From the NCBI GenBank assembly GCA_051011595.1, contig JBPCTQ010000158.1, positions 1 through 29,529 on the forward strand: DNA of 29,529 nt. The letters run 5' to 3'. Positions 1-7,648 of the stretch are shown piece after piece. Position numbers and translations under genes: made by a program. Source of the stretch: JAOUEE01 sp051011595 (GTDB lineage Bacteria > Actinomycetota > Acidimicrobiia > Acidimicrobiales > SHLQ01). The notes under the pieces were generated by a model, which had not been told where the DNA came from, ran no database searches, and saw only the letters and a list, made by a program, of their open reading frames with translations. Each line of letters starts with the position of its first letter. Positions within the stretch are counted from its first letter, which is position 1.

Positions 1-174
1 AGAAGTAGCCCACCTTCTTGCGATCCAGCAGACAGAGTTGGTCGGATCGCGGCGAAGCAGTGATCGTCAGCATTAGAAGTAGCCCACCTTCTTGCGATCC
101 AGCAGACAGAGTTGGTCGGATCGCGGCGAAGCAGTGATCGTCAGCATTAGAAGTAGCCCACCTTCTTGCGATCC
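1..174. repeat. 74-bp tandem repeat, 2.35 copies, at contig end
   Basis: Copies lie at 1-74 and 75-148 and are identical; a third begins at 149 and stays identical for 26 bases (149-174) before running into unique cysD sequence. On the minus strand each unit is the last 26 bases of cysD, its TAA stop and a following ATG reading frame that looks like the start of cysN. The unit is not a multiple of three. Its place at the very end of the sequence suggests an assembly-graph loop, but a real local duplication cannot be excluded from sequence alone. Confidence 0.9.
101..147 (-). CDS. cysN: Probable 5' end of cysN (sulfate adenylyltransferase subunit 1), interrupted
   Basis: An ATG (147-145) overlaps the cysD stop as TAATG, the usual tight cysD-cysN coupling. 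It reads MLTITASPRSDQLCLL, which resembles the stretch just before the GTPase P-loop of CysN (typically an LLRF/LLTCGSVDDGKS region). Instead of the P-loop, the frame then runs into the repeated cysD tail (DRKKVGYF, stop at 75-73). So only about 16 codons of cysN are present and the rest lies outside the window or was lost in assembly. The call rests on position, overlap and weak similarity only. Confidence 0.4.
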
Positions 175-1052
175 TCCATGGCCGCTTCGGACACTCGGTC
201 GTCGGCGCGGGTGGCGCCTCGTTCAGTGATCCGCGTGGCGCTCACTTCCTCGATGATCTTCTGGAGGGTGTCGGCATCGGACTCGACGGCACCGGTGCAG
301 CTCATGTCGCCCACGGTCCGATACCGAACCGTCTCGGTGAACGCCTTCTCGTCGTCCATGAGGGTGATGTACTCACTCACCGCCAACAGCATGTCGTCGC
401 GTTCGAACACCTCACGTTGATGGGCGAAGTACACGTCCGGGATCTCGATGCCCTCGGCCTCGATGTACTGCCAGATGTCGAGCTCGGTCCAGTTGCTGAT
501 GGGGAACACACGGATGTGCTCACCCTGACGAAGCTTGCCGTTGTAGAGACTCCACAACTCGGGACGTTGGTTCTTGGGGTCCCACTGGCCGAATTCGTCT
601 CGGAACGAATACACCCGCTCCTTGGCCCGCGCCTTCTCCTCGTCGCGCCGGGCTCCACCGAACAGCGCATCGAATCGATGCTCCTCGATCGCATCGAGCA
701 GCGGCGTGATCTGTAGCTGGTTCCGGCTGGCTCGGGGCCCGGTCTCCTCCACCACTCGACCTGAGTCGATGGCGTCCTGGACCGATGCCACCACCAGGCG
801 GGCGCCCAGCTCCTCGAGCCGCCGATCGCGGAATTCGAGGACCTCCGGGAAATTGTGCCCGGTGTCGACGTGCATCACCGGGAACGGCAGCTTGCACGGA
901 TGGAAGGCCTTCTCGGCCAACCGCAGCATGACGATCGAGTCCTTGCCGCCCGAAAAGAGCAGGCAAGGCCGTTCGAACTCGGCGGCGACCTCGCGGAAGA
1001 TGTACATCGACTCCGCTTCGAGCTCACGGAGGTGAGACAGTTCGTAACTCAT
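147..1052 (-). CDS. cysD: Sulfate adenylyltransferase subunit 2 (CysD)
   Basis: Catalytic subunit of ATP sulfurylase: ATP plus sulfate gives adenosine 5'-phosphosulfate and pyrophosphate, driven by GTP hydrolysis in partner CysN, in the cytoplasm. The 301-residue protein has the normal family length. It shows the PP-loop SGGKDS at residues 34-39, the HVDTGHNFPE stretch, and the GGARRDEEKARAKER and FPISNWTELDIWQYI blocks typical of CysD. The start is the ATG at 1052; there is no Shine-Dalgarno, but TACGAT lies 9 bases upstream, suggesting a very short leader. The stop overlaps the presumed cysN ATG. The last 26 bases are shared with the terminal tandem repeat. The divergent neighbour is a CysQ-type phosphatase, fitting a sulfate-activation locus. 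Confidence 0.95.
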   Translation of the reverse strand: MSYELSHLRELEAESMYIFREVAAEFERPCLLFSGGKDSIVMLRLAEKAFHPCKLPFPVMHVDTGHNFPEVLEFRDRRLEELGARLVVASVQDAIDSGRVVEETGPRASRNQLQITPLLDAIEEHRFDALFGGARRDEEKARAKERVYSFRDEFGQWDPKNQRPELWSLYNGKLRQGEHIRVFPISNWTELDIWQYIEAEGIEIPDVYFAHQREVFERDDMLLAVSEYITLMDDEKAFTETVRYRTVGDMSCTGAVESDADTLQKIIEEVSATRITERGATRADDRVSEAAMEDRKKVGYF

Positions 1053-1061
1053 ACGGGCTCA

Positions 1062-1067
1062 ATCGTA
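1062..1067 (-). promoter_or_regulatory. Candidate -10 of cysD
   Basis: TACGAT on the minus strand, 9 bases before the cysD ATG, with no ribosome-binding site between. A start about 7 bases downstream would give a leader of 2-3 bases. No convincing -35 is visible. Confidence 0.35.
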
Positions 1068-1089
1068 GGCAGTGCTGGGCAGAACACAC

Positions 1090-1109
1090 CATGGGCCAAC
1101 CAGCCCATG
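1090..1109. promoter_or_regulatory. Inverted repeat in the cysD/cysQ divergent region
   Basis: CATGGGC, a six-base spacer (CAACCA) and GCCCATG form a perfect 7-bp inverted repeat, 38 bases upstream of the cysD start. It could be an operator for a regulator of sulfur assimilation or a chance hairpin. The rest of 1053-1255 shows nothing further that I can name. Confidence 0.3.
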
Positions 1110-1255
1110 TGGCCTGCATCGATCCGACTATGGGCCCCGACGACGCCAGATGCCATCCTGGGGACCCCTTCGACCGGCCCGGACCGGTCTCCGACCTTCG
1201 TGCCGGCCCTGGCGATCCTCGCCGGGGAACGGCCATCTGTGCGCCAGGAGCTGCC

Positions 1256-2029
1256 GTGACCACCATCACCCGCGAGGACCACGTCGAGGCCAAACGAGTC
1301 GCCGACATCGCCGGCGACCTGCTCATGGATCTCCGCGAGCGACTGGTGGCGGCCGATACCCCGCCGGCCGTTCTCAAGGCCGAAGGTGACCGGCAGGCCC
1401 ACGAGCGGATCATGGAAGAACTCCGGGCCAGCCGGCCTGACGATGCCATCTTGAGTGAGGAGGGTTCAGACAGCGCCGAACGGCTCGCCTTCGAGCGAGT
1501 CTGGATCGTCGACCCTCTCGACGGCACCCGCGAGTTCAGCGAACACCCCCGCGACGACTGGGCAGTGCACGTGGCGTTGGCCGAAGCCGGCCGCCCGGTG
1601 GTCGGTGCGGTGGCCCTGCCGGCGGCCGGGCTCACCCTCTCGACAGCGGAACCGACCCCCACACTCGGACCCATCCCTGACCGACCACGGATGCTGGTGA
1701 GCCGAACCCGGCCGCCCGCCGCGGCAACGCTGGTGGCCGACGCCATGAACGCCGAGCTGGTCGAGATGGGCTCGGCCGGCGCCAAGACCATGGCGGTGGT
1801 CCGGGGCCTGGCCGACATCTATGTGCACTCCGGCGGACAGTACGAGTGGGACAACTGCGCACCGGCGGCGGTCGCCGCGTCGGCCGGTCTGCACACCAGC
1901 CGTATCGATGGATCCGATCTCGTCTACAACAACGCCGACCCGTACCTTCCCGACCTGCTCGTGTGTCGCACCGAGCTGGCCGATCAGGCCCTCGACGTCC
2001 TCTCCCGATTCGAGGAGACCACCGGCTGA
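1256..2029 (+). CDS. cysQ: Inositol-monophosphatase-family phosphatase, CysQ type (3'-phosphoadenosine 5'-phosphate phosphatase)
   Basis: Probably removes the 3'-phosphate of PAP/PAPS, recycling the by-product of sulfate activation and sulfotransfer. The FIG/IMPase signatures are present: SEEG at residues 67-70, DPLDGT at 86-91 and a C-terminal WDNCAPAAV near residue 198, together giving the metal-binding Glu and Asp ligands. I place the start at GTG 1256 because AGGAG (1246-1250) sits 5 bases ahead of it. An open frame continues upstream to 1091, but those 55 residues look like non-coding translation. This gives 257 aa, the normal size for actinobacterial CysQ. The divergent position next to cysD supports PAP/PAPS over inositol phosphate as substrate, but the family is promiscuous. 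Confidence 0.85.
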   Translation: MTTITREDHVEAKRVADIAGDLLMDLRERLVAADTPPAVLKAEGDRQAHERIMEELRASRPDDAILSEEGSDSAERLAFERVWIVDPLDGTREFSEHPRDDWAVHVALAEAGRPVVGAVALPAAGLTLSTAEPTPTLGPIPDRPRMLVSRTRPPAAATLVADAMNAELVEMGSAGAKTMAVVRGLADIYVHSGGQYEWDNCAPAAVAASAGLHTSRIDGSDLVYNNADPYLPDLLVCRTELADQALDVLSRFEETTG

Positions 2030-2112
2030 GCCCTCGACGCCGCCGAGGAGCGGCAGGCCGGCCGGGTCGGTGGTAGAACGACCGACATCGCCGGCGACCC
2101 CACCGAGGAACC

Positions 2113-3501
2113 ATGACCACTGCACTGGAAGCGGCTGATCTGGACGCGGCCATGGCCGGCATCGTCGGGGCCGAACACGTGCTCACCGGTGCCTCGGTGA
2201 GCGAGGACTACACCCACGACGAGTGCCTCACCACCGACTGGGCCGTTCCCGACGCCGTGGTACGACCGGCAGACACCGAGCAGGTGGCTGCCATCCTCCG
2301 CTACTGCGACGGCGAGCAGATCCCGGTCACCGCCCGAGGGTCGGGAACCGGTCTGTCGGGCGCGGCCAACCCTCGATCGGGCGGGGTGTTGGTGAGCTTC
2401 GAACGAATGAACGCCATCCTCGAGGTCGACACCGAGAATCACGCCGCAGTCGTGCAACCAGGGGTCACCCTGCAAGAACTGGACGCCGAATTGGCGGGCC
2501 ATGGGCTGGTGTATCCGGTCTTCCCCGGTGAGTACTCGGCCAGCCTCGGCGGCAACGTCAACACCAATGCCGGGGGCATGCGAGCCGTCAAGTACGGCGT
2601 CACCCGCCACAACGTGCTGGGCCTGGAGATGGTGTTGGCCTCAGGTGAGGTCCTGCGCACCGGGGGGAAGATGGTCAAGTCGTCCTCGGGTTACGACCTC
2701 ACCCAGCTCGTCCTGGGTTCGGAGGGCACGCTCGCGCTGGTCACCGAGGCAACCCTCAAACTGCACCCTCGCCTCGACCACGCCGCCACGGTGCTGGCCC
2801 CGTTCGGCACACTCGACGAGGTCACCCAGGCCGTACCTCGCATCCTCGATTCGGGCGTGGCCCCGATGATCCTCGAGTACATCGACATCATCACCATGAG
2901 CGCCATGAGCACCGCCTACGACCTGCACCTCGGCATTCCCGACGAGATCCGGGAGACAGCCCTGGCCTATCTCGTCGTGGTCCTCGAGAACGCCGACGCC
3001 GACCGCCTCGACGCCGACATCGAATCGCTCGGTATCCACCTGAGTGAGCTGGGTGCGGTCGACGTGTACGTCCTGCCCCCGCAGGCCGCCACCAACATCA
3101 TCGACGCCCGGGAGAAGGCGTTCTACCTGGCCAAGGCCAGCGGCGCCCAGGACATCGTCGATGTGGTGGTCCCTCGCGCCGCCATTCCTGCGTTCATGTC
3201 TCGGGTCGAAGCCATCCAAGCCGAGACCAGCTCGTGGATCGCCGGCTGTGGCCACGCCGGCGACGGCAACGTGCACCTCGGTGTCTTCCAGGACGACCCG
3301 GCCAAGCTCGAGCAGGTCATGACCGAGCTGTTTCGGGTCGCCCAGGAGCTCGGTGGCGCGATCTCGGGCGAACACGGCATCGGCGCCGCCAAGCGGCACT
3401 ACTACCTCCAGCTCGAAGACCCGGCCAAGATCGCTCTCATGCGGCGGATCAAAACGGCCTTCGACCCGAACGGCATCCTCAACCCCGGAGCAACGATCTG
3501 A
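2113..3501 (+). CDS. FAD-linked 2-hydroxyacid dehydrogenase, GlcD / D-lactate dehydrogenase type
   Basis: Flavoprotein predicted to oxidise a 2-hydroxyacid (glycolate, D-lactate or similar) to the 2-oxoacid. The PCMH-type FAD-binding domain is in the N-terminal half: PVTARGSGTGLSGAA (71-85), SLGGNVNTNAGG (144-155) and SGYDLTQLVLGSEGTL (192-207). The C-terminal FAD-oxidase domain ends with GHAGDGNVHLG (about 379-389), SGEHGIG (about 418-424) and FDPNGILNPG. Its 462 aa is normal for single-chain GlcD/Dld enzymes; no glcE or glcF is nearby, so an iron-sulfur partner would have to be elsewhere. GAGGAA just ahead of ATG 2113 is the ribosome site, and a TAGAAC hexamer lies further upstream (2075-2080). 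It runs straight into the thiamine-diphosphate enzyme with one base between stop and start. The substrate cannot be read from sequence. Confidence 0.88.
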   Translation: MTTALEAADLDAAMAGIVGAEHVLTGASVSEDYTHDECLTTDWAVPDAVVRPADTEQVAAILRYCDGEQIPVTARGSGTGLSGAANPRSGGVLVSFERMNAILEVDTENHAAVVQPGVTLQELDAELAGHGLVYPVFPGEYSASLGGNVNTNAGGMRAVKYGVTRHNVLGLEMVLASGEVLRTGGKMVKSSSGYDLTQLVLGSEGTLALVTEATLKLHPRLDHAATVLAPFGTLDEVTQAVPRILDSGVAPMILEYIDIITMSAMSTAYDLHLGIPDEIRETALAYLVVVLENADADRLDADIESLGIHLSELGAVDVYVLPPQAATNIIDAREKAFYLAKASGAQDIVDVVVPRAAIPAFMSRVEAIQAETSSWIAGCGHAGDGNVHLGVFQDDPAKLEQVMTELFRVAQELGGAISGEHGIGAAKRHYYLQLEDPAKIALMRRIKTAFDPNGILNPGATI

Positions 3502-3502
3502 C

Positions 3503-5077
3503 ATGACCGACACCACACCGAACGGCGCCCGCGCCCTGGTACAGACCCTGGTCGACTCCGGGGTCGACGTGTGCTTCACCAACCCCGGCACGTCGGAGAT
3601 GCACTTCGTGGCCGCGCTCGACGACGTCCCGGCCATGCGGGGCATCCTCGGTCTCTTCGAAGGGGTGGTCACGGCGGCAGCCGATGGGTACGCCCGTATG
3701 GCCGGCCGACCGGCGGCCACGTTGCTGCATCTCGGGCCCGGTCTGGGCAACGGGTTGGCCAACCTGCACAACGCCCGACGGGGACACACGCCGGTGGTCA
3801 ACATCGTCGGTGACCACGCCACCTATCACAAGCAGTTCGACGCACCCCTCGAATCCGACATCGATGCCATCGCCGGGTCGGTGTCGGGCTGGTTCCACCG
3901 GTCGATGTCGCCCGACACCGTGGCCGGCGACGCAGCTGCCGCCGTCACCGCGGCCATGACCCCGCCGGGACAGGTGGCGACACTGGTGTTGCCGGCCGAC
4001 GTCTGCTGGTTGCCGGCCGCGGGCGGCGCCGCGCCCCCGAACCCCGTCCCGACACCCGCAGCGCCCGATCCGGATGCCGTTGCCCAGGCCGCCGAGGCCC
4101 TCCGGTCGGGCAAGGTGTGCACCCTGCTGGTGGGGGGAAGATCGATGTCGGCCGCCGGCTCCAGAACCGCCGCCCGGATCGCTCACCACACCGGCGCACG
4201 CCTGCTCAGCGAGACCTTCCCGGCCCGCCAGGAGCGCGGTGGCGGTGTTCCCGACATTCCCCGCTTGGCGTACCTGGCCGAGTTCGCCGAGATGCAGCTC
4301 GACGGCACCGAACGCCTCATCCTGGTCGACACCACGGAGCCGGTGTCCTTCTTCGCCTACCCGGGCAAAGCGTCGGTTCTCGCCCCGTCGGAGGCCCAGG
4401 TGATCACCCTGGCCGGCGGCGGCCATGATCCGCTGGCCACGCTGGAGGCGCTGGCCGACGAGCTGGGTGCCACCGAACCAGCCCCTGCCCCGGCAGCGAA
4501 CAGACCGGAGCGGCCCACCGGCGCGCTCGACACCGAATCGTTGGCCGCCGCCATCGGCGCCACCCTGCCCGACGACGCCGTGGTGGTCGACGAGGCCAAC
4601 ACCTCGGGTTTGTCGATTCCCGGGGCCACCGCGGCGGGACCGTCACACGACTGGTTGTGCCTCACGGGTGGTGCCATCGGCATCGGCCTCCCGCTCGCCC
4701 TGGGAGCCGCGGTGGCATGTCCCGATCGTCGGGTGCTGGCCGTGGAGGCCGACGGATCGGCCATGTACACGATGCAGGCGCTGTGGTCGATGGCCCGCGA
4801 GAACCTCGATGTCACCACGGTGATCGCCAACAACGGCAGCTACGCGGTACTCAACATGGAGCTGGGCCGAGTGGGCGCCGAGGCCGGCGGTCCTCAGGCC
4901 CGATCGATGCTCGACCTCCACAACCCCGACCTCGACTTCGTGGCGCTGGCCGAGGGAATGGGGGTGGATGCCGTGCGGGTGGACACAGCCGACGACCTCA
5001 CCAAACACCTCGACCGCTGTCACCAAGAGGCCGGCCCGCACCTCATCGAGGCCATGGTGCCGCCCATCGGGCTCTGA
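3503..5077 (+). CDS. Thiamine-diphosphate-dependent enzyme, acetolactate synthase / benzoylformate decarboxylase-like
   Basis: Predicted to decarboxylate or ligate a 2-oxoacid using thiamine diphosphate. The N-terminal pyrimidine-binding domain carries the catalytic glutamate in LFEGVVTAAADGYARM (Glu53). The C-terminal pyrophosphate domain has GGAIGIGLPLALGAA followed by EADGSAM (about 415-421) and ANNGSY (about 442-447), the GDG-X(about 25)-NN thiamine site with the first Gly replaced by Ala. At 524 aa it is shorter than true IlvB (about 570-620) and closer to benzoylformate decarboxylase, so the frequent label 'acetolactate synthase large subunit' is doubtful; no ilvN lies nearby. The ATG at 3503 follows the glcD-like stop by one base; GGAG 12 bases upstream is distant. 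The pair could oxidise and then decarboxylate one hydroxyacid. Confidence 0.85.
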   Translation: MTDTTPNGARALVQTLVDSGVDVCFTNPGTSEMHFVAALDDVPAMRGILGLFEGVVTAAADGYARMAGRPAATLLHLGPGLGNGLANLHNARRGHTPVVNIVGDHATYHKQFDAPLESDIDAIAGSVSGWFHRSMSPDTVAGDAAAAVTAAMTPPGQVATLVLPADVCWLPAAGGAAPPNPVPTPAAPDPDAVAQAAEALRSGKVCTLLVGGRSMSAAGSRTAARIAHHTGARLLSETFPARQERGGGVPDIPRLAYLAEFAEMQLDGTERLILVDTTEPVSFFAYPGKASVLAPSEAQVITLAGGGHDPLATLEALADELGATEPAPAPAANRPERPTGALDTESLAAAIGATLPDDAVVVDEANTSGLSIPGATAAGPSHDWLCLTGGAIGIGLPLALGAAVACPDRRVLAVEADGSAMYTMQALWSMARENLDVTTVIANNGSYAVLNMELGRVGAEAGGPQARSMLDLHNPDLDFVALAEGMGVDAVRVDTADDLTKHLDRCHQEAGPHLIEAMVPPIGL

Positions 5078-5677
5078 TCAACCGACGACGCCGAGTCCGG
5101 CCTCGGCCAGATCTCGGCGCAGCGTCGGTGGATCCACGAAGACCCGGGCGTGCAGTCCCACATCGAGGGCCCCTGCCACATTGGCCGCCGTGTCGTCGGT
5201 GAAGAACACCGCCGCCGGTTCCACGGCCAACTCCCGACACACGTGGCCGAACACTGCGGGATCGGGTTTGGCCATGCCGAGGTCCCAGCTGTTGAAGACG
5301 CGGTCGAATCGATCAGCGATCCCGTGGTGGTCCAGTTCGTCGTGAACCGTGTCGGTGCCGTTGGTCAACACGCTCACCGGCAGATCGACCGCTCGCAGCT
5401 CGTCGACCAGGGCCATCATCTCGGAGTCGACGGACCCACGGTGCGCGAGCCACTCGTCGGCCGCGGCCCGAGACCCGACCTCGTCGCCGATCCCCGCCAC
5501 CCACTCGGCTCTGGTGAGCCGGCCCGTGACCAACGCAACACTCACGGCAGGGTCCCACGCCGCCCGATCGAGCGAGCCGGCTTCGAGGTCGTGCCGTTGC
5601 TCGACCCCGGGGCGGTGGGTCGGGTCGAAGTGCCGGATCACCCCGTCGAGGTCGAAGACGACCGTGCGAATGGCCAT
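5078..5677 (-). CDS. HAD-superfamily hydrolase (subfamily IA phosphatase-like)
   Basis: Small soluble 199-aa phosphatase-type protein. It shows all four HAD motifs: DLDGV with nucleophile Asp9 and acid/base Asp11, TNGT at 105-108, Lys137 in MAKPDPAVF, and DDTAAN from 161. The cap insertion after motif I is helical, as in subfamily IA (epoxide-hydrolase-N-like and YihX-type phosphatases). The substrate is unknown. The gene ends exactly where the thiamine enzyme's stop ends, with no gap between the convergent genes. The start ATG at 5677 has TAGAAC six bases upstream and no Shine-Dalgarno, consistent with a leaderless message separate from upstream ubiB. Confidence 0.9.
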   Translation of the reverse strand: MAIRTVVFDLDGVIRHFDPTHRPGVEQRHDLEAGSLDRAAWDPAVSVALVTGRLTRAEWVAGIGDEVGSRAAADEWLAHRGSVDSEMMALVDELRAVDLPVSVLTNGTDTVHDELDHHGIADRFDRVFNSWDLGMAKPDPAVFGHVCRELAVEPAAVFFTDDTAANVAGALDVGLHARVFVDPPTLRRDLAEAGLGVVG

Positions 5678-5683
5678 GGCGAC

Positions 5684-5689
5684 GTTCTA
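5684..5689 (-). promoter_or_regulatory. Candidate -10 of HAD hydrolase gene (leaderless)
   Basis: TAGAAC on the minus strand, then six bases, then ATG. The spacing would put the transcript start at the start codon. Confidence 0.35.
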
Positions 5690-5718
5690 TCGGCTGGCAA
5701 CCGCTCCCACGACGTCGA

Positions 5719-5765
5719 TTCTGGTAGTGCAGCGACAGCCCCACGACGTCGCTGCACTACCAGAA
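5719..5765. repeat. 47-bp hairpin element, copy 1
   Basis: Two perfect 18-bp arms, TTCTGGTAGTGCAGCGAC (5719-5736) and its complement (5748-5765), flank an 11-base loop AGCCCCACGAC. A near-identical copy in the same orientation lies at 7475-7521, so the two copies bracket ubiB. This copy is in the gap between the ubiB stop and the HAD start and could also act as a terminator of ubiB, but there is no T-tract. Confidence 0.9.
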
Positions 5766-5807
5766 CGAGGAATTCGCCGGAATGGGGCGCTCGAGCGGGG
5801 TGCGACC

Positions 5808-7394
5808 TCAGCGGGTCTTGAGTCGCTTGCGGATGAGCTGGCGGCGTTCCTGGATGTCGCGGTAGGTCAAGGTCTGCACCGAACGATCGATGCCCATGGC
5901 GTCTTTGACGCCGTCCATGTCGACTTCGTAGGCCTGGTCCTGCATCCCCAGCTCGGCGGCCAGCCGCTCGCCGTGAGTGGTGGCGAAGTGCATGGCGATG
6001 TGCGTGATCTCCTCGAACAGGTCGATGTCGGGAGCCAGGGTGGCGATGGCCCCGTCGAGGAACATCAGGTTCTTCACGAACAGCATGAGCTCCTTGGGCA
6101 TACGAGCGCCGTACCCCAACAGCAGCTTCACCACTCGCTGGAGCTCGGCCACCAGCTCGTCGGCCGACATCGATGTGGGGTCGACGGCCGGACCGTCGAG
6201 GCCCAGGTCGGCGATGACAGCGTCGAGGTCGGTGTCGGGCGGCAGGGCGCCGAGGTCGCGCAGGGCGCCCAGTTGCATGCGGGAGTCGCCGGTGGTGCCG
6301 GCCATCATCAGGCGCAGGAAGGCGAGACGGTGGAACTCACCCATCCGGCCGGTGATGCCGAAGTCGAGCAGCGCCGTTCGGCCATCGTCCATCACGAACA
6401 GGTTCCCGCCGTGCAGGTCACCGTGGAAGATGCCGTTGATCATGCACCCCTCCATGAACCCCACCATGCCCGTGCGGACGATGGCATGGGTGTCGATGCC
6501 GGCGGCCCGGATGGCGTCGACATCGTCGAAGGCGAAACCGTTGAGCCGTTCCATGACCAGTACCCGTGGGGTGACCAGCTCCGGATGGGGGCGAGGGATC
6601 ACGTATCCCCTCTGGTCGAGCTCGGCGAAGGACCGGGCCACGTCGAGCATGTTCTCGGCTTCGAGGCGGAAGTCGAGCTCTTCGGAGATGGTCTGGGCGA
6701 AGACCTCGACCAGCGCGGGCGGATTGGCCAGGGCGGTGATGGGGATACGGCCGATGAGGAAGGGAGCCAGCCAGGCCATCACCCGGAGGTCGTCGTGGAC
6801 CAGGTGGGCGACCGATGGCCGCTGTACCTTCACCACGACCGGCGTGCCGTCCACCAGGGTTGCGGAGTGCACCTGGGCGATGGAAGCCGCAGCCAGTGGC
6901 TCCGGATCGATGTGGGCGAAGACCTGGTCGATGGGAGCACGAAGTTCTGACCGGAGCACCTCGCGAACGGTCGCAAAGGGTTCGGGTGGTACCTGGTCAC
7001 GACACTTGCGGAACTCGGTCACCAGCTCAGGCGGGAAGATGCCCTCGCCCGAGGAGATGATCTGGCCCAGCTTGATGTACGTGGGCCCCAGGACCTCGGC
7101 CGCCTCACGAAGTCGACGGGATATGCCGGCCCGGCTCTGCGCAGGGCCTCGGCGGTGGTCACGCAACCGCCACCACAACACCGCGCCACCGAGATGGGCG
7201 ACCACCCGCAGCGCCCGGCCGATGGGCGGGACCCGACTCGGGGTGGTGAGTTCGGGGACCTGACGGCGGACCACGTCGCGGACCTGACGCACCCGTCGTC
7301 GCCAGACGAGTGCGTCGACGTCGGCCACCTGCCAGGGCGGATCGTCGGAGAACGAACCGAGGGCCAGATCGGCAGGGGGTGCGGCGTCGCTCAC
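5808..7394 (-). CDS. ABC1/UbiB-family atypical kinase (AarF domain)
   Basis: Atypical protein-kinase-like ATPase of the UbiB/COQ8/ADCK family, in general linked to prenyl lipid or quinone metabolism. The family signatures are clear: KLGQ (108-111) in the N-terminal extension, the alanine-rich nucleotide loop AAASIAQVH (168-176), the VKVQRP lysine (Lys189), the HGDLHGGN catalytic loop (324-331) and DFG (344-346). At 528 aa it has typical length; the tail lacks obvious paired transmembrane helices seen in some UbiB proteins. The GTG at 7394 gives MSDAAPPADL; no good ribosome site is visible. In this window no quinone-biosynthesis gene is adjacent, so a specific role is not supported. The gene is flanked on both sides by copies of one hairpin element. 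Confidence 0.92.
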   Translation of the reverse strand: MSDAAPPADLALGSFSDDPPWQVADVDALVWRRRVRQVRDVVRRQVPELTTPSRVPPIGRALRVVAHLGGAVLWWRLRDHRRGPAQSRAGISRRLREAAEVLGPTYIKLGQIISSGEGIFPPELVTEFRKCRDQVPPEPFATVREVLRSELRAPIDQVFAHIDPEPLAAASIAQVHSATLVDGTPVVVKVQRPSVAHLVHDDLRVMAWLAPFLIGRIPITALANPPALVEVFAQTISEELDFRLEAENMLDVARSFAELDQRGYVIPRPHPELVTPRVLVMERLNGFAFDDVDAIRAAGIDTHAIVRTGMVGFMEGCMINGIFHGDLHGGNLFVMDDGRTALLDFGITGRMGEFHRLAFLRLMMAGTTGDSRMQLGALRDLGALPPDTDLDAVIADLGLDGPAVDPTSMSADELVAELQRVVKLLLGYGARMPKELMLFVKNLMFLDGAIATLAPDIDLFEEITHIAMHFATTHGERLAAELGMQDQAYEVDMDGVKDAMGIDRSVQTLTYRDIQERRQLIRKRLKTR

Positions 7395-7474
7395 CGAACC
7401 GAGTGAAGCACGACCGCTGACGATGTCCCCAGTCGGCGTCCCCGCCCCCCTCGCCCGGGGGCCCCTCCTCTCGG

Positions 7475-7521
7475 TTCTGGTAGTGCAGCGACAGCCCCAC
7501 GCTGTTGCTGCACTACCAGAA
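7475..7521. repeat. 47-bp hairpin element, copy 2, within a longer stem
   Basis: Same 18-base left arm as copy 1 (7475-7492), loop AGCCCCACGCT and a right arm (7504-7521) with one C-to-T change that keeps G-U pairing in plus-strand RNA. Outside it, 7460-7472 pairs with 7525-7537 over 13 bp with one wobble, so the whole structure could form a stem of about 31 bp spanning 7460-7537. It lies between the divergent ubiB and nucS, so it is not in a terminator position for either. Confidence 0.9.
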
Positions 7522-7528
7522 GCGGAGA

Positions 7529-7553
7529 GGGGGGGCCGGGGGTGGGGGTGGGG
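7529..7553 (+). promoter_or_regulatory. G-quadruplex-forming motif upstream of nucS
   Basis: Four G-runs of 7, 5, 5 and 4 separated by CC, T and T meet the strict G-quadruplex pattern on the plus strand. More G-rich sequence follows to about 7617, with almost no pyrimidine runs. It shares its first G-run with the outer stem of the hairpin, so hairpin and quadruplex would compete. Confidence 0.65.
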
Positions 7554-7633
7554 TGGAGGAAGGAGTGGCGGGGGTCGGGGAAGGAGCGGTGGCGGTGGCG
7601 GTGGGGTGCGATCGGGTCTGGGCCCTGCGCTCC

Positions 7634-7639
7634 TAACAT
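7634..7639 (+). promoter_or_regulatory. Candidate -10 of nucS
   Basis: TAACAT ends 9 bases before the nucS ATG. The intervening GGAAG could serve as a ribosome site only for a transcript beginning further upstream. Confidence 0.4.
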
Positions 7640-7648
7640 GGAAGATCC

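Noticed and set aside
5349..6950. Long plus-strand frames opposite ubiB
   Set aside because: No domain recognised and they are antisense to a gene with all UbiB motifs; GC-rich third positions keep antisense frames open.
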